NCBI GenBank assembly: GCA_036675345.1
Contig: JAKFFE010000022.1
Location: 248,001 to 312,000, forward strand
From: JALYOC01 sp036675345
Lineage (GTDB): Bacteria; Myxococcota; Myxococcia; Myxococcales; Myxococcaceae
DNA: 64,000 nt
Reading direction: 5' to 3'
In this document: piece after piece, positions 7,274 to 14,922 of the stretch
How the letters are laid out: every line of letters begins with the position of its first letter
How positions within the stretch are numbered: position 1 is the stretch's first letter
Made by a program: the position numbers and the translations under genes
The notes under the pieces: model-generated
The model's database searches: none
What the model saw: only the letters and a program-made list of their open reading frames with translations
What the model was told of the DNA's origin: nothing

Positions 7274-8736
7274 TAGGGGACGGAGGCAGCCTGCCCGGCA
7301 TCGCTGGCCAGGCGGGAGTCCAGCAGCGAGTTGGCCTCGTTGGGCAGCTCGGTGAGGCGGTTCTTCTCCACCTCGAAGATCACCGGCGATCCTCCTTTCG
7401 CGTAGCTCAAGGCAGGCTCCGTTTTCGAGGTGGCCCCCACGGTCAGCTCCGCCAGCAGTTGGCCTCCCGCGTCGTAGACCCGGGCCCAGGCAGCGTCCGC
7501 AGTCAGCCCGAAGCGGGCCAGGTTCCGCGAACTCTCCGCCACCACCGCCCTCGCCTTGAGCGAGCTGAGCCCCCACAGCAGGGTGGACACCTTCCAGGCA
7601 ATGGCCGGGCCCTGGACGGGGCGGGTCACCCGCCAACGATCGGAGACGCCAGCGTCCGCGCTCTCCCGGACCAGCTCGATCTCTTCACCCGTCCCCGCGG
7701 GCTTGAACACCAGCCGCGCCGCGGCTTGACGCTCGAAGCGGAGCACCGACTTGTCCCGCAGCTCATCGAAGCCCTTCTGCAGCTGGGTGACCGCGGTGGG
7801 ACCCACCTCGGCCAGCACCGAGCCCTCTGCCTCCTCCCGGAGCGCGTAGTGCCTGCCCTCCGGGTCGGCAGCGATCCGGACCCGGATCGGCGAGCCGGAC
7901 ACGGGAACGAAGCGGGCCTCCAGCAACGGAGACTGGATGGACACACCCTCGGTCAGACTGGAGGGGAAGGCCAGCGCGCGCTCCGCGGCGAACGCGGTCA
8001 GCATCGCGGTCACCGTCTCCGCGTCGGCGGCTCCCTTCCTGGGGGCGACCAGGGTCCAGCCCTCCTCCGACCTTCGCAGCGAGTAGCCGGCGTCCTTGGG
8101 AAACGTGACCTCCACCGAGGCCAGGGTGGCAGGGTCCAGGTGCAAGAGCTTCTTGTCCCGCAGCTGGAAGGGAGTCTTCTCCAGCGCGCTGCGCACCGCG
8201 CCGGGCGCCGAGTACACTGCCGGGTCCTGGTCCTTGCGCAGGAACACCGACCCATCGAAAGGATTCTCGATCCCTCCGTGTAGCTGGAACTGGACGGTGG
8301 CCTCTCCGCTCTGGGCAGTGCCCCGGACGGTGAACTTCGGCGGAGCCAGTCCGTAGCGGGCCAGCTCCTCGGCGCTGGGCTGCGCCTCCAGCCGGGTCTT
8401 CACCTTGCCGCTCCCCAGCTGTCCCAGCAGCTGGCTCACCGCGTGTTCATCCGCGGGGGCCTGCACCGGCGAGGTCAGGAACCACTGATCTCCGCGCCGC
8501 TCCAGCACGGTGGTCTCTCCCTGCGCCTCCACGGTCAACGCGGTAAAGGTGGGCGCGGCAGCGATCCCGCCATCCACCCCCGCGGGAAGCACCGCCACCA
8601 GCCGGTCGCTGACCGCCCTCTGTTCCGCCTCGCGCTCCTGGGGCTTCTTCACCCCGAAGAAGGCGTACAGCCCCAGCGCTCCGGCGACCAGAGAGGCCAC
8701 CAGCAGCCCGGCGAAGTTCTTCCCGGTGGCGGTCAT
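7273..8736 (-). CDS. DUF4340 domain protein, last gene of a Gld-like ABC operon
   Basis: 487 aa. One N-terminal membrane anchor (about residues 8-26, FAGLLVASLVAGALGLYAFF) is followed by a long periplasmic part built from repeated beta/alpha units. Examples are LERRGDQWFLTSPVQAPAD and RRSEEGWTLVAPRKGAAD, the repeating W-x-L-x-x-P pattern of DUF4340. The start overlaps the stop of the GldG-like gene by ATGA. DUF4340 proteins commonly end operons of this ABC type, so a function as a periplasmic accessory is inferred from that association. The family call is good; the biochemical role is unknown. Confidence 0.8.
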   Translation of the reverse strand: MTATGKNFAGLLVASLVAGALGLYAFFGVKKPQEREAEQRAVSDRLVAVLPAGVDGGIAAAPTFTALTVEAQGETTVLERRGDQWFLTSPVQAPADEHAVSQLLGQLGSGKVKTRLEAQPSAEELARYGLAPPKFTVRGTAQSGEATVQFQLHGGIENPFDGSVFLRKDQDPAVYSAPGAVRSALEKTPFQLRDKKLLHLDPATLASVEVTFPKDAGYSLRRSEEGWTLVAPRKGAADAETVTAMLTAFAAERALAFPSSLTEGVSIQSPLLEARFVPVSGSPIRVRIAADPEGRHYALREEAEGSVLAEVGPTAVTQLQKGFDELRDKSVLRFERQAAARLVFKPAGTGEEIELVRESADAGVSDRWRVTRPVQGPAIAWKVSTLLWGLSSLKARAVVAESSRNLARFGLTADAAWARVYDAGGQLLAELTVGATSKTEPALSYAKGGSPVIFEVEKNRLTELPNEANSLLDSRLASDAGQAASVP

Positions 8737-10307
8737 TGGGTGCGCCGCTTGAGCCAGATCGCCAGCCCGATCCCCAGCAGCGAGAGCGGCAGCAGGTCGG
8801 TGGCCACGAAGCGGATCCGGTTCATCAGCCCAGGGTCGATCTCCAGGGTGGACACGCCGCGGTCCGGCGGCCGGAGGGTGATCTTCGCCACCTGGTTGCT
8901 GGCCCAGCCCAGGGTGTTCATCACCAGATTGCGGTTGCCCTCGTGACCCCAGTTGGCGTCGGCCAGCAGCTCCGAGTCTCCGAACACCACCAGCCGCGCC
9001 TCGTCGTAGCGCTGTTGCGGGGCGGAGGCGGTGGGGCGGGTGATCGCCAGCACCAGCGGGATCTGCCCGCTCTTCTCCCCCGGGGACCGCTCCGGGTTCT
9101 CGTCCGGGGTGCTCTCCACCCAGGCGTAGGGGGAGGTCAGCACCAGGGGCAGGGTGGTCACCCCCTCCAGGGTTCCGGTCCGCAGCGCGGTCAGTCCGCG
9201 CACGGTGGGGAACTGGACGTTGATCTGCATCTGGGAGAGCAGGGCGGTGGTCTCGTGCTCCCCGTAGAACATGGACAGCGGCATGTACGGGCTGTCCACC
9301 GCGAAGCGGTCATCGGCGATCAGCCCGTGGTCCACCTCCACCCCGTAGTCGGCCAGCAGCTTGAACAGGTGCGGCCCGCTGTCGGTGTTGGTCTCGGCGA
9401 AGAACAGCAGCCGTCCGCCCTCCGCCAGGTAGGCGCGCAGCAGGTTCGTCTCCTGTTCGGTGAGCGGGCTGCGCGGGCCGGCCAGCACCACCAGGGCCGC
9501 GTCGCGGGGGACCTCCGTCTGGCCGGGCAGCGCCAGCGGCTGGGGCGCGTAACCTTCCTGCATCAGCTGGCCGCGCAGCTCGGAGAGAGACGCCCCCTCC
9601 ATGGCCCCCGCGGTGGGCGGCTCCAGCGGCCACTCTCCGTGGCCGACCACGAAGTACACCTTCTGATCGCCCACCCCGGCCAGCTTGATCAGTGCGTTGG
9701 TCAGCTCCTGTTCGGAGACCACGTTGAGCGCGGTGTGGCTCTCGCCCTCGCCGCTGCCCCGGGTCAGCACCACCGTGGTCTGCCCCTCCTTGAGCTGGTA
9801 CTTGGCCGCCAGATCCGGCGCCTTGCGCGGGTCCTTGAAGCGGTACTCGAACTTCTCCGGCGCCTGATCCCGGTACCGGCGCAGCAGGTTCTCCAGCGGC
9901 TCGTAGTACGGGTGGTCCGGCTGGATGAAGGCCAGCGCCCGGACCGGCTGGGGGAGGTTGGCCAGGGTGCTCTGGGTCTGGGGGGCGAGGGTGAAGATCT
10001 TCTGGTGGGTCAGATCCCAGGTCTGGTTCTTCTGCGCGGCGATGTAGTTCACCGCCACCAGGGCGGCGATCACCACCAGCACCAGGGCCACGCTGGAGAG
10101 GATGAAGTAGGTGGATCGGCGGGAGGCGAACTGGCCGATCTGTCCGTAGTTGGTGGCGAAGAAGGCGGCGATCAGCCCCGCCCCCATCAGCGCCTTGCCC
10201 GCGGTCAACAGCGGGGAGCCGGTGGTGAGGAAGTAGGTAAAGGGGCTGGAGAGCAGCAGCAGCAGCCCGAATGCGCCCAGGATCTTGCCGAGGGTGGCCT
10301 TGTTCAT
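8733..10307 (-). CDS. GldG-like ABC transporter accessory protein
   Basis: 524 aa. Two or three N-terminal membrane segments (about 10-30, 38-58 and 66-90) and one C-terminal segment (about 497-517, LLPLSLLGIGLAIWLKRR) bracket a large periplasmic domain. It contains DLTHQKIFTLAPQTQSTLAN, the conserved 'D-T-x-x-K-x-x-L-s-x-x-T' entry of Gldg/IFT52-like proteins, then VVGHGEW and LLRAYLAEGGRLLFF. In Bacteroidota GldG partners GldA and GldF. Here the order ATPase-permease-GldG-DUF4340 is conserved on one strand, with 19 bp to the permease stop. The cargo is unknown. Confidence 0.8.
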   Translation of the reverse strand: MNKATLGKILGAFGLLLLLSSPFTYFLTTGSPLLTAGKALMGAGLIAAFFATNYGQIGQFASRRSTYFILSSVALVLVVIAALVAVNYIAAQKNQTWDLTHQKIFTLAPQTQSTLANLPQPVRALAFIQPDHPYYEPLENLLRRYRDQAPEKFEYRFKDPRKAPDLAAKYQLKEGQTTVVLTRGSGEGESHTALNVVSEQELTNALIKLAGVGDQKVYFVVGHGEWPLEPPTAGAMEGASLSELRGQLMQEGYAPQPLALPGQTEVPRDAALVVLAGPRSPLTEQETNLLRAYLAEGGRLLFFAETNTDSGPHLFKLLADYGVEVDHGLIADDRFAVDSPYMPLSMFYGEHETTALLSQMQINVQFPTVRGLTALRTGTLEGVTTLPLVLTSPYAWVESTPDENPERSPGEKSGQIPLVLAITRPTASAPQQRYDEARLVVFGDSELLADANWGHEGNRNLVMNTLGWASNQVAKITLRPPDRGVSTLEIDPGLMNRIRFVATDLLPLSLLGIGLAIWLKRRTQ

Positions 10308-10326
10308 GGTCCGGTCTCCACAGAGG

Positions 10327-11130
10327 TTAGGCCCACCGCTGGGCCTCGACGGTGCGGTGGGTGAGCAGCACCGAGAGGAAGATCACCGAGAGGAAGAACA
10401 CCAACGCCTTGAGCTCGAACACCCCCTGGGTCATCCCCTGCAGCTGGGCGCCGAAGGACAGGTGGTTGAGGATCGACCGCAGCGGCTCCTCCGCCTTCTG
10501 GAGCACCGACCCCAGCAGCCACCAGGGCAGCAGCACCGCGAAGGTGATGAACGCCGCCAGCATCTGGGACTCGGTCAGCGAGGAGATGAACATCCCGATC
10601 GCCAGACAGGTGGCGCCCCACAACAGCAGGCCGCCGTAGCCCAGCAGCACGGTGGACCACTCCACCGCGGTCCCGGACTGACTGGACCCGTAGACCGAGA
10701 GCACCAGCGGGAAGACGATGGTCAGCCCCAGGGTGGCGCTCATCACCCCCAGCCCGCCCAGGTACTTGCCCAGCACGATCTCCACCGGCCGCAGCGGCGC
10801 GGTCATCAGCAGCTCGAAGGTCTTGTTGCGCTTCTCCTCCGCGAACAGCCGCATCGAGAGGAAGGGCGCCACGAAGAGGGTGATGATCATCACCACCCCC
10901 CACAGCTGGATCACCACCCCGTCGGTGAGGTTGCGGTAGGAGGCGTAGTCCGGCGGCAGCTGCTCCCAGCCGTACGTCCTGGCCAGCTCCTGGGCCTCGA
11001 CGAAGGACTGGATGAACCCCAGGAAGAAGAAGGAGGAGAGGGCGATCATCGCGGTGAACACCACGTACGCCCAGGGGGTGGTGAAGTAGATCGACAGCTC
11101 TTTGCGGGCGATCGCCAGGATGTTTCTCAT
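10327..11130 (-). CDS. ABC-2 type permease (GldF-like)
   Basis: 267 aa with about six membrane segments. It starts MRNILAIARKELSIYFTTPW, the KEL-x-x-YF-x-x-P motif of ABC-2 permeases, and contains FEEK-type cytoplasmic text (AEEKRNKTFELLMTAPLRP) before TM3. It is 29 bp downstream of the ATPase gene and 19 bp upstream of the GldG-like gene, all on the minus strand, so they very likely form one exporter complex in the inner membrane. Confidence 0.85.
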   Translation of the reverse strand: MRNILAIARKELSIYFTTPWAYVVFTAMIALSSFFFLGFIQSFVEAQELARTYGWEQLPPDYASYRNLTDGVVIQLWGVVMIITLFVAPFLSMRLFAEEKRNKTFELLMTAPLRPVEIVLGKYLGGLGVMSATLGLTIVFPLVLSVYGSSQSGTAVEWSTVLLGYGGLLLWGATCLAIGMFISSLTESQMLAAFITFAVLLPWWLLGSVLQKAEEPLRSILNHLSFGAQLQGMTQGVFELKALVFFLSVIFLSVLLTHRTVEAQRWA

Positions 11131-11159
11131 CGATGGGCTCCGAAGATGGACAGGGCGGC

Positions 11160-11894
11160 TCAGGCGGCGGCGGTGAGCTTGATGAAGATCTCTTCCAGCG
11201 AGGCCGGCTGTTCGGACGGGCTGTGCGCCTTGGCCAGCTGATCGATCTCGTCGAACGCCACCCGCTTGCCCTGGTTGATGATCAGCACCTTCTGACAGGT
11301 CAGGGCCACCTCGTGGAGGATGTGGGTGGAGAGGATCACCGTGTGCTTGCCGGCCAGCCCCTTCACCAGCGCCCGGATCTCGGCGCGCTGGGTGGGATCC
11401 AGTCCCTCGGTGGGCTCATCCAGGATCAACAGCGGCGGAGAACCCAGCAGCGCCTGGGCAATCCCCACCCGCTGCCGGTAGCCCTTGGAGAGGTTCTGGA
11501 TCACCCGGTCCATCACGTGGGTCACCCCGGTGGCGGCGGCCACCCGGTCCACCTCGCCGGCCAGCTGCTTCCCGGCGATGGCCTTGATCCGCGCCACGAA
11601 CTTCAGGTACCCGCGCACGGTCATCTCCGGGTACAGCGGCGGGGTCTCCGGCAGGTAGCCGATGCGCCGCTTCACCTCCATCGGCGCCTCGAACACGTCG
11701 AACCCGCCCACCTGCGCGGTCCCGGAGGAGGGGGGCAGAAAGCCGGTCAGCACCTTCATGGTGGTGGACTTGCCGGCGCCGTTGGGTCCCAGGAAGCCCA
11801 GGATCTCGCCCTCGTTCACCGTGAAGCTCAGATCGTCCACGGCGATCCGTTCGCGGTAACGCTTGGTGAGGTTCTTCACCTCGATCATCGGCAT
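11160..11894 (-). CDS. ABC transporter ATP-binding protein (GldA-like)
   Basis: 244 aa, a standard ABC ATPase length. Walker A is GPNGAGKST (about 36-44). The signature is LSKGYRQRVGIAQALLG, with Tyr/Arg instead of GGQ as usual in this subfamily. Walker B is LLILDEPTEGLDP, and the H-loop lies in LSTHILHEV. The start ATG 11894 has GGAG 6 bp upstream. It is the first gene of the four-gene exporter operon and is preceded by a recognisable sigma70-type promoter. All nucleotide-binding motifs are present, so it should be active. Confidence 0.9.
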   Translation of the reverse strand: MPMIEVKNLTKRYRERIAVDDLSFTVNEGEILGFLGPNGAGKSTTMKVLTGFLPPSSGTAQVGGFDVFEAPMEVKRRIGYLPETPPLYPEMTVRGYLKFVARIKAIAGKQLAGEVDRVAAATGVTHVMDRVIQNLSKGYRQRVGIAQALLGSPPLLILDEPTEGLDPTQRAEIRALVKGLAGKHTVILSTHILHEVALTCQKVLIINQGKRVAFDEIDQLAKAHSPSEQPASLEEIFIKLTAAA

Positions 11895-11981
11895 GGACCG
11901 CTCCTCGAAGAAGACAGAAGGCAGGTTCCAACCGTGACGGGGGCCGATGGAGAGCCAAACGTCTCGGCCGGAAGCGGCGCG

Positions 11982-12009
11982 AATATAGAGAGGGGCTGAT
12001 CGCTGTCAA
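11982..12009 (-). promoter_or_regulatory. Sigma70-type promoter of the Gld-like ABC operon
   Basis: Read on the minus strand: a perfect -35 TTGACA (12009-12004), a 16-bp spacer and -10 TATATT (11987-11982). This implies a transcript start near 11975 and a leader of about 80 nt before the ATPase ATG at 11894. It is an unusually AT-rich patch in an otherwise GC-rich intergenic region. Confidence 0.6.
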
Positions 12010-12103
12010 GACAGGCGGGCGAGCAGGTCTCTCTGGCCAAGGAAGTGCATCTGTTGCTAGCAGACGCGTGCGTTTGACCTCAGAACAGACGCCGGAGGAC
12101 TTC

Positions 12104-13288
12104 ATGCCCATCGTGGTTCAGAAATACGGCGGCTCTTCGGTGGGGGACGTGGAGCGGATCCGCAAGGTGGCCGCCCGGGTGAAGGCGCGCCGCGACGAGG
12201 GCTGGCAACTGGTGGTGGTGGTCTCGGCGATGGGCGACACCACCGACGAGTTGCTGGCCCTGGCCAAGCAGGTCTCCCCCGATCCCCCGCGGCGCGAGCT
12301 GGACATGCTGCTGACCTGCGGAGAGCGGATCTCGATGGCCCTGATGTCGATGGCGCTGCAGGAGCAGGGCGCGCCGGCGATCAGCTTCACCGGCAGCCAG
12401 AGCGGGATCATCACCACCGACGCTCACGCCCAGGCGCGGATCGTGGAGGTCCGCCCCTTCCGGATCCTGGAGGAGCTGGAGCGCGGCAAGGTGGTGATCG
12501 TGGCCGGCTACCAGGGCGTGTCCTTCAAGCGGGAGGTGACCACCCTGGGGCGCGGTGGCTCGGACACCACCGCGGTGGCGTTGGCCGCGGCGCTGGGCGC
12601 GGACTGCGAGATCTACTCCGACGTGGACGGGGTGTTCTCCGCCGATCCCCGGGTGGTGCCGCAGGCCCAGAAGCTGGCCGAGCTGGGCTACGACGAGATG
12701 CAGGAGCTGGCCTCGGCGGGTGCCAAGGTTCTCAACGCCCAGGCGGTGGAGTTCGCCAAGGAGAAGGGGATTGTCCTCTCCGCGCGGTCCACCTTCGGCC
12801 AGGGGACCGGGACGCTGATCCGGGGCGAAGGGACGTCCGCCGGGGGCAGGGTCAAGGGCGTCACCGCCGAGTCGGAGATGGCGGCCATCGGCTGGGAGGG
12901 CCCGGCGGCGAAGCTGGACGAGCTCCTGGAGTTCCTGGACGCGCGCGGCGTGCGCGGCCGCACCCTGATGTTCGACTGCCGGGGAGACACGGGGCAGATG
13001 CTGGTCGCGCTGCCGTTGCAGGACGTGCACGGGCTGGCGGTGCTGGGGAAGGATCTCGCCGCGCGCTTCCCCGGGGCCCGGCTGGAGCAGGGGGTGGGCA
13101 CGGTCACCGCGGTGGGCACCGGGCTGAACTCCGACTGGACCTGCGTGCGCAAGGCGCTGGAGCTGGCCGAGGAGCTGGGCGCGCCGGTCCGAGGGGTGTT
13201 CACCTCGCCGCTGATGCTGTCCCTGCTGGTGGACAAGCCCCACCTGCCGGAGCTGACCCGCAGGCTGCACCAGGAGCTGGTGCGCTGA
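12104..13288 (+). CDS. lysC: Aspartate kinase
   Basis: 394 aa from ATG 12104 (GGAGGA 5 bp upstream; an earlier in-frame start lacks this). It phosphorylates aspartate, the first step of the Lys/Thr/Met/diaminopimelate pathway. The N-terminal kinase domain begins VVQKYGGSSVGDVERIR, the KFGGTS-type nucleotide site, and contains TTLGRGGSDTTAVALAAAL and IYSDVDGVFSADPR. The C-terminal third forms two ACT domains, for example GVGTVTAVGTGLNSD, which normally bind the feedback inhibitor. The length fits a monofunctional aspartokinase. It is divergent from the ABC exporter and not clustered with other pathway genes. Confidence 0.93.
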   Translation: MPIVVQKYGGSSVGDVERIRKVAARVKARRDEGWQLVVVVSAMGDTTDELLALAKQVSPDPPRRELDMLLTCGERISMALMSMALQEQGAPAISFTGSQSGIITTDAHAQARIVEVRPFRILEELERGKVVIVAGYQGVSFKREVTTLGRGGSDTTAVALAAALGADCEIYSDVDGVFSADPRVVPQAQKLAELGYDEMQELASAGAKVLNAQAVEFAKEKGIVLSARSTFGQGTGTLIRGEGTSAGGRVKGVTAESEMAAIGWEGPAAKLDELLEFLDARGVRGRTLMFDCRGDTGQMLVALPLQDVHGLAVLGKDLAARFPGARLEQGVGTVTAVGTGLNSDWTCVRKALELAEELGAPVRGVFTSPLMLSLLVDKPHLPELTRRLHQELVR

Positions 13289-13334
13289 GACCGCGCCCCA
13301 AGGGGTAGAGGCGTTCCGCCGCGCTGCCGGGAAG

Positions 13335-13889
13335 TCAGTTCCCGGGAGTCGGCGGAGCGGAAGCGGCCGGGACGTCGGAAGCGGCCGGGACGTCGGAAGC
13401 GGCCGGGGCGTCGGAAGCGGCCGGGGCGTCGACCCCAGGCGCGGGCTTCCACACTTCGATGTCCTCCCACCGGCGCTTCTTGGGCTCCGGCGGCAGCTCT
13501 TCATCCTCGGCGAGGATCCGGCGGACCTCGAAGCGTTCGGTCTTCACCTCCCGGACCCGCCCGTTGTCGTAGCAGACCCGGTACACGTCGAAGTCCGCCT
13601 CCATTTTCGGCCAGCCGTAGTGGAAGCAGTCCTCGGCGCCGATCCTGGCGATCGGATGGCCCAGCATCGACTGCACCTGGGAGGTGGTCATCTCCAGCCG
13701 GACGGTCTTGATTCCCTTGGGAGTCACCAGGTTGAAGACGGCGGGATCACGCTGGGCGGCGATGGCCACCAGGCCGGCGAACAGCGCGGTGATCCCCAGG
13801 ATCCAGGGCAGGTACCGGCGCTTCTGCTGGGGCGCGGTGAAGGCGCCAAACATCTGATCACGGGAGGGGGGTGGGGCGGGGCTTTCCAT
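13335..13889 (-). CDS. Small membrane protein with BamE/SmpA-like domain
   Basis: 184 aa from ATG 13889 (MESPAPPPSRDQMFGAF). One membrane segment at about 26-44 (YLPWILGITALFAGLVAIAA) is followed by VRLEMTTSQVQSMLGHPIAR and RVCYDNGRVREVKTE. This matches the pattern of BamE/SmpA-like domains (G-M-T-x-x-Q-V-x-x-x-L-G-x-P ... Y-x-x-G-x-V), but it has an uncleaved anchor instead of a lipobox. The C-terminus is a Pro/Ala/Ser tail with four PAASDV-type hexapeptide repeats. It overlaps the end of the upstream gene by 32 bp on the same strand, as last gene of the dnaC-like operon. The function is unknown; the fold resemblance is moderate. Confidence 0.7.
   Translation of the reverse strand: MESPAPPPSRDQMFGAFTAPQQKRRYLPWILGITALFAGLVAIAAQRDPAVFNLVTPKGIKTVRLEMTTSQVQSMLGHPIARIGAEDCFHYGWPKMEADFDVYRVCYDNGRVREVKTERFEVRRILAEDEELPPEPKKRRWEDIEVWKPAPGVDAPAASDAPAASDVPAASDVPAASAPPTPGN
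13359..13430 (-). repeat. Four tandem 18-bp coding repeats
   Basis: Four units of 18 bp (GGAAGCGGCCGGGACGTC on the plus strand; the last two units have GGGGCGTC) encode PAASDV/PAASDA in the tail of the small membrane protein. Near-identity of the units implies recent slippage. Confidence 0.9.
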
Positions 13890-14907
13890 GGGGCTCAGGC
13901 TGCGGGGATGTAACACGGACGTCCGCCCCGGACCGCTGGTTCCAGTGACCGGGTCCGCCCGCGCGTCGTGGCCGCTCCGCTGCCACCCGGACAGGCTGCT
14001 GGAGGCGGTTCGAGGGCCGGGGCCGCGCACCCAGCCCACGGACCTCTCCGCGCTGTCCCTGCCTCCGGGTGCGCGGCGAGGTGGTCTCCTCCAGCCAACC
14101 TGCGCCCGGCACCCCCCGGCGGGCCGCCCGCTGGGACAGCCGTGGGCCGGCCCGACTGGCGCGGCGGCTGACCCTGGTGGAGACCGCCGGGGCCGCCACC
14201 AGCGACAGCGCCCACAGCACCAGCACCGTCAGCTTGGCCATCCAGAAGAACAGCGCGGTCATCCGCTTCTCGCGCAGCGTCCGGCCAAAGTAGCTGGCCG
14301 CCGAATGCACCAGGTCGGACTTGTAGAGCAGCAGCCGGTTGAACCGGTTCTCGATCTCCAGCTCCTGCACCCAGGCCTCCGCGGGCAGCCGGCGCACCCC
14401 CAGCGCGTCCACCAGGTTGGAGTGGGGCGCTGCCACCGCGTTGCCTCCCAGCACCCCGCCCGACAGCCGCAGCCGGTAGAAGGCAGTGCCGCCGCGGCCC
14501 GGTGGAGGGCTCGGGGTGAGGTAGATCACCGCCGCCAGGTTGCACAGCTTGAGCGAGTCCACGTGCGGCCGGGGCCCGGACTCCTGCTCTCCCACCACCT
14601 GGACGTGGTTGTGGGAGAGGGCTCCGCCATCGGGAGCGGCGCGCTGCTCCAGCGAGCGGGCACCGGTCAACGCCTTGACCTGCTCCTCCACCCTGGCCAG
14701 CTCCGGGAGGGTCAGCGCCAGCGGGGCGCGCATCCCCGGCCAGGTCTCCGGCCGGTAGGGAGCCCCGAACGACCAGTCGGTCCGCGACGCGCAGCGCTGG
14801 TGGACCTCCTCGGGGTTGAACAACACCCCGTCGGTGATCCAGTAGTCACGGCCGGCGCGGGGTCGGCGGTAGGGGAGCACGTTCCGCGGCGGAGGCAGGG
14901 GCGGCAT
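13858..14907 (-). CDS. DUF6445-like (2-oxoglutarate oxygenase-like) protein, doubtful C-terminal extension
   Basis: 349 aa as an open frame. Residues about 15-220 look like DUF6445: YWITDGVLFNPEEV at the start, then PHVDSLKLCNLAAVIYLTP and GGTAFYRLRLSGG. The H-x-D followed later by an H (LVHSAASYFG) resembles the Fe(II) site of 2-oxoglutarate oxygenases. Residues 221-246 are hydrophobic (LTVLVLWALSLVAAPAV). The last 100 residues are Arg/Pro/Gly-rich, look non-coding in composition, and run 32 bp into the next gene. The conserved part ends before about residue 225, so the tail may be lineage-specific or the result of a frameshift. It begins 15 bp after the S2P protease gene and is co-directional with it. 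Confidence 0.6.
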   Translation of the reverse strand: MPPLPPPRNVLPYRRPRAGRDYWITDGVLFNPEEVHQRCASRTDWSFGAPYRPETWPGMRAPLALTLPELARVEEQVKALTGARSLEQRAAPDGGALSHNHVQVVGEQESGPRPHVDSLKLCNLAAVIYLTPSPPPGRGGTAFYRLRLSGGVLGGNAVAAPHSNLVDALGVRRLPAEAWVQELEIENRFNRLLLYKSDLVHSAASYFGRTLREKRMTALFFWMAKLTVLVLWALSLVAAPAVSTRVSRRASRAGPRLSQRAARRGVPGAGWLEETTSPRTRRQGQRGEVRGLGARPRPSNRLQQPVRVAAERPRRAGGPGHWNQRSGADVRVTSPQPEPHGKPRPTPLP

Positions 14908-14922
14908 GTCCCGATTGTAGTC

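Noticed and set aside
13327..13345. CCGGGAA/TTCCCGG palindrome as a terminator
   Set aside because: It overlaps the stop codon of a gene, is short and has no T-tract; kept only as an observation.
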